Origin: JAVBJV01 sp031546815
GTDB lineage: Bacteria; Pseudomonadota; Alphaproteobacteria; Acetobacterales; Acetobacteraceae
Length of the DNA stretch: 15,127 nucleotides
Direction: 5' to 3'
NCBI GenBank assembly: GCA_031546815.1
Contig: JAVBJV010000016.1
Span: forward strand, 1 to 15,127
Shown: in pieces, positions 12,968 through 15,127 of the stretch
How the letters are laid out: each line of letters starts with the position of its first letter
Position numbering within the stretch: position 1 is the first letter of the stretch
Made by a program: the position numbers and the translations under genes
The notes under the pieces: generated by a model
What the model saw: the letters and a program-made list of their open reading frames with translations, nothing else
Databases searched by the model: none
Told to the model about the DNA's origin: nothing

Positions 12968-14591
12968 GGCGGGCCTGCCTGACAGCCGCCGCGATGAACG
13001 ACGCGAACAGCGGATGGGGGTCAAAAGGTTTGGACTTCAGTTCCGGATGATACTGCACGCCGATGAACCACGGATGGCCCGGCAGCTCAACGATTTCCGG
13101 CAACACACCGTCCGGCGACAGACCGCTGAACGACAGACCGGCTGCCTCCAGCTTGTCCTTGTAGGTGATGTTCACTTCATAGCGATGACGGTGACGTTCC
13201 TCGATCTCGGGCGCATCACCATAGACTTCACGCACCAGCGAGCCTTCCTTCAGCGCCGCCTTGTAAGCGCCGAGACGCATGGTGCCGCCCAGATCGCCGC
13301 CTTCCTTGCGCTGTTCCAGCTGGTTACCGCGCGACCATTCGGTCATCAGCCCGATCACCGGGGTATTGCACGGGCCGAATTCAGTGGACGACGCCTCGGG
13401 CAGGCCCGCCATGTTGCGCGCTGCCTCGATCACCGCCATCTGCATGCCGAGGCAGATGCCGAAGAATGGTACCTTACGTTCGCGGGCGAACTTCACCGCT
13501 TCGATCTTGCCTTCAGTGCCGCGTTCGCCGAAGCCGCCCGGCACCAGAATGCCATGCACGCCTTCAAGCCGGCTCACCGCATCGGGCTGTTCGAACACCT
13601 GGCTATCCACCCAGTCGAGCTTCACCCGCACGCGATTGGCGATCCCACCATGCGTCAGCGCTTCCGCCAGCGACTTGTAAGCGTCCAGCAGTGTGATGTA
13701 TTTGCCAACCACCGCAATCCGCACCTCGCCTTCCGGCGCGTGCACGACATCGACGATCTTCTGCCAGCGCGTCAGGTCGGGCTTCTCGTCGAACGGCAGG
13801 CCGAAATGGCGCAGCACTTCGCGGTCCATGCCTTCTTCGTGGTAACGCTGCGGCACCGCGTAGATGGTGTCTACATCCAATGCCGCCACCACGGCCTCGG
13901 GGCGCACGTTGCAGAACAGCGCGATCTTGCGGCGTTCGTTCTCGGGGATCGCGCGGTCGCTGCGGCACAGCAGCATGTTCGGCTGAATGCCGAGGCTCAG
14001 CAATTCCTTCACCGAATGCTGCGTCGGCTTGGTCTTCAGTTCACCGGCCGAGGGGATATAGGGCAGCAGCGTCAGATGCACGAACATCGTGCTGCCATGG
14101 CCCAGATCGTTGCTCAGCTGGCGGATCGATTCCAGGAACGGCAGACTTTCGATGTCGCCCACCGTGCCGCCGATCTCAATCAGCGCGAAGTCCACGCCTT
14201 CCAGATCGCGCGTCGTCGCTTCCTTGATCGCGTCGGTAATGTGCGGAATCACCTGCACCGTGCCGCCCAGATATTCGCCACGACGTTCCTTGGCGATCAC
14301 GTCGGAATAGATCCGCCCCGTGGTCGTGCTGTCGCTGCGGCGCGCATGCACACCGGTGAAGCGTTCGTAATGCCCAAGGTCGAGGTCGGTTTCGGCGCCG
14401 TCATCGGTCACGAAGACTTCGCCGTGCTGGTACGGACTCATGGTGCCCGGATCGACGTTCAGATACGGGTCCAGCTTGCGCAGCCGGACCGTATACCCAC
14501 GTGCCTGCAGCAGCGCACCCAGCGCCGCCGAAGCAATACCCTTACCGAGCGAGGAAACCACGCCGCCAGTGATGAAAATAAACCGCGTCAT
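12960..14591 (-). CDS. pyrG: CTP synthase (glutamine-hydrolysing)
   Basis: The 543-residue cytosolic enzyme aminates UTP to CTP using ATP and glutamine. The N-terminal synthetase domain (about 1-267) begins FITGGVVSSLGKGI and carries DPYLNVDPGTMSPYQHGEVF and DGAETDLDLGHYERF. The C-terminal class I glutamine amidotransferase domain (about 290-540) has the nucleophile C380 in FFGICLGMQ, the oxyanion region GGFGER, and H515/E517 in QYHPE. Length is typical. The TAA stop overlaps the kdsA TTG start by 8 nt in total. The ATG has a TTAGG element about 10 nt upstream. It lies 163 nt after secG in the same direction. Confidence 0.97.
   Translation of the reverse strand: MTRFIFITGGVVSSLGKGIASAALGALLQARGYTVRLRKLDPYLNVDPGTMSPYQHGEVFVTDDGAETDLDLGHYERFTGVHARRSDSTTTGRIYSDVIAKERRGEYLGGTVQVIPHITDAIKEATTRDLEGVDFALIEIGGTVGDIESLPFLESIRQLSNDLGHGSTMFVHLTLLPYIPSAGELKTKPTQHSVKELLSLGIQPNMLLCRSDRAIPENERRKIALFCNVRPEAVVAALDVDTIYAVPQRYHEEGMDREVLRHFGLPFDEKPDLTRWQKIVDVVHAPEGEVRIAVVGKYITLLDAYKSLAEALTHGGIANRVRVKLDWVDSQVFEQPDAVSRLEGVHGILVPGGFGERGTEGKIEAVKFARERKVPFFGICLGMQMAVIEAARNMAGLPEASSTEFGPCNTPVIGLMTEWSRGNQLEQRKEGGDLGGTMRLGAYKAALKEGSLVREVYGDAPEIEERHRHRYEVNITYKDKLEAAGLSFSGLSPDGVLPEIVELPGHPWFIGVQYHPELKSKPFDPHPLFASFIAAAVRQARLV
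12974..12980 (-). promoter_or_regulatory. Ribosome binding site deciding the TTG start of kdsA
   Basis: AGGCAGG on the minus strand lies inside the pyrG 3' end, 6 nt upstream of TTG 12965-12967. It supports the TTG over the upstream ATG and the downstream GTG codons. Confidence 0.5.
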
Positions 14592-14713
14592 GGGCCGTCA
14601 ACCTAACGCCACATCGGCGCGGCGTCACCCCCCGCGCGTGCAGCCCTGATAAAGCAATACCAAACGGGGCGCTGAACGCCCACGACTCGGATCTCGCACT
14701 GATTGAGACGAAC

Positions 14714-14750
14714 GATACCGCGCACGGCCCCGAGGGGCCGCACCGGTATC
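14714..14750 (-). terminator. Long hairpin after secG, possible terminator or processing element
   Basis: GATACCG (14714-14720) pairs with CGGTATC (14744-14750), and CGGCCC (14725-14730) with GGGCCG (14735-14740), separated by a small internal loop. The hairpin starts a few bases after the secG stop on the minus strand. No T run follows, so it may be a weak terminator or a 3'-end stabilising element. A smaller GGGCG/CGCCC hairpin (14667-14671 and 14677-14681) follows towards pyrG. I see no clear pyrG promoter in the remaining sequence. Confidence 0.45.
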
Positions 14751-14754
14751 AGAT

Positions 14755-15108
14755 TTAGTTGGTCGGGACCGCCGGACGTGCCGGTGCGGCCGGAGCCGTC
14801 GGCAGCGAGGAACCCGGCGCGGTGGCCGGAGCCGCCGGAGCTGCCGGGACGGAGTCGAAAATGCTGCGTCCTGCGCCCTGTGTGCCGCGGTTCAGCAGCG
14901 CCATCGACAGCGACAGCGCCATGAAAACCGCAGCCAGAATGGCTGTAGCGCGGGTCAGCAGGTTGGCTGTGCCGCGTCCGCTCATGAAGCCGCCCATCCC
15001 CTGGGAGGTCCCAATACCAAGACCACCGCCCTCGCTGCGCTGGATCAGCACGACGCCGATGAGCGCTAGGGCAACAAACAGATGGATTACGAGCAGTATG
15101 TTCATCAT
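14755..15108 (-). CDS. secG: Preprotein translocase subunit SecG
   Basis: The 117-residue inner-membrane protein is part of the SecYEG channel. Two transmembrane helices (about 3-23, NILLVIHLFVALALIGVVLI, and about 53-73, RATAILAAVFMALSLSMALL) flank the conserved cytoplasmic loop with QRSEGGGLG and the Gly-rich GMGGFMSGRGTANLLTRAT. A long Ala/Pro-rich tail (about 88-117) of low complexity follows, as in many alphaproteobacterial SecG proteins. ATG codons at 15108 and 15105 are both possible; the ribosome site is weak. Only 19 nt of upstream sequence are present in the window, so its promoter is not visible. Confidence 0.93.
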   Translation of the reverse strand: MMNILLVIHLFVALALIGVVLIQRSEGGGLGIGTSQGMGGFMSGRGTANLLTRATAILAAVFMALSLSMALLNRGTQGAGRSIFDSVPAAPAAPATAPGSSLPTAPAAPARPAVPTN

Positions 15109-15127
15109 TACGGGACGTTACCTACTG

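Noticed and set aside
12675..14606. 643-codon plus-strand open frame opposite pyrG and kdsA
   Set aside because: It is a shadow of pyrG: no recognisable motif, biased Arg/His composition and no ribosome site.
1..15127. Defence system, prophage, insertion sequence, CRISPR array, tRNA or rRNA
   Set aside because: No transposase or integrase gene, direct-repeat array or RNA-gene pattern was found; the window is almost fully covered by core metabolic and cell-envelope genes.

Overview
The window looks like a housekeeping segment of an alphaproteobacterial chromosome. It is GC-rich (roughly 60% or a little more) and Gram-negative, as the Kdo-8-phosphate synthase shows. It probably comes from an aerobic, ubiquinone-using organism. 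The diagnostic points are the gene order (secG, pyrG, kdsA ... eno, ftsB, pdhA, pdhB, pdhC, lpd, lipA, COQ10-like gene) and an E1-beta subunit that carries its own lipoyl domain. From memory, an acetic acid bacterium or relative (Acetobacteraceae) is my best guess, but this is inference at low to moderate confidence. Almost every gene lies on the minus strand. The exceptions are the tail of an apparent hemB at the left edge and one small secreted-protein gene in the middle.

Layout from left to right. Positions 1-82 are the 3' end of a plus-strand gene, probably hemB, separated by a hairpin from a convergent threonine aldolase gene (125-1210). Positions 1269-7767 hold a compact pyruvate dehydrogenase and lipoate operon, read right to left: pdhA (E1-alpha), pdhB (E1-beta with lipoyl domain), pdhC (E2), lpd (E3), lipA (lipoyl synthase), then a COQ10/START-domain gene. 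Gaps inside it are 4-24 nt. Positions 7768-8112 form an AT-rich leader with a good sigma-70-like promoter inside nested palindromes. Positions 8113-8442 are ftsB. Positions 8443-8677 are a divergent promoter region with a cluster of GANTC sites. Positions 8678-8971 encode a small exported His/Arg/Tyr/Gln-rich protein, followed by a strong bidirectional terminator and eno (9025-10302). A dctA-type dicarboxylate transporter gene (10384-11697) follows, with hairpins on both sides. At the right end secG, pyrG, kdsA and a small two-helix membrane protein gene are arranged head to tail. pyrG, kdsA and the small gene overlap each other at their junctions.

How the genes fit together. Enolase makes phosphoenolpyruvate, used by glycolysis and as a substrate of KdsA. 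The PDH complex converts pyruvate to acetyl-CoA, and LipA installs the lipoyl groups on the PdhB and PdhC domains. The COQ10-like protein supports ubiquinone function downstream of NADH production. DctA would import C4-dicarboxylates for the TCA cycle. FtsB, SecG and PyrG serve division, protein export and nucleotide supply.

I found no mobile element, CRISPR array, RNA gene or clearly new multi-gene system. The points most worth a second look are non-coding: the palindromes around the pdhA promoter, a near-perfect 27-bp palindrome upstream of dctA, and the GANTC cluster in front of ftsB. The unrecognised His-rich exported protein and the near-identical lipoyl-domain DNA shared by pdhB and pdhC are also of interest.
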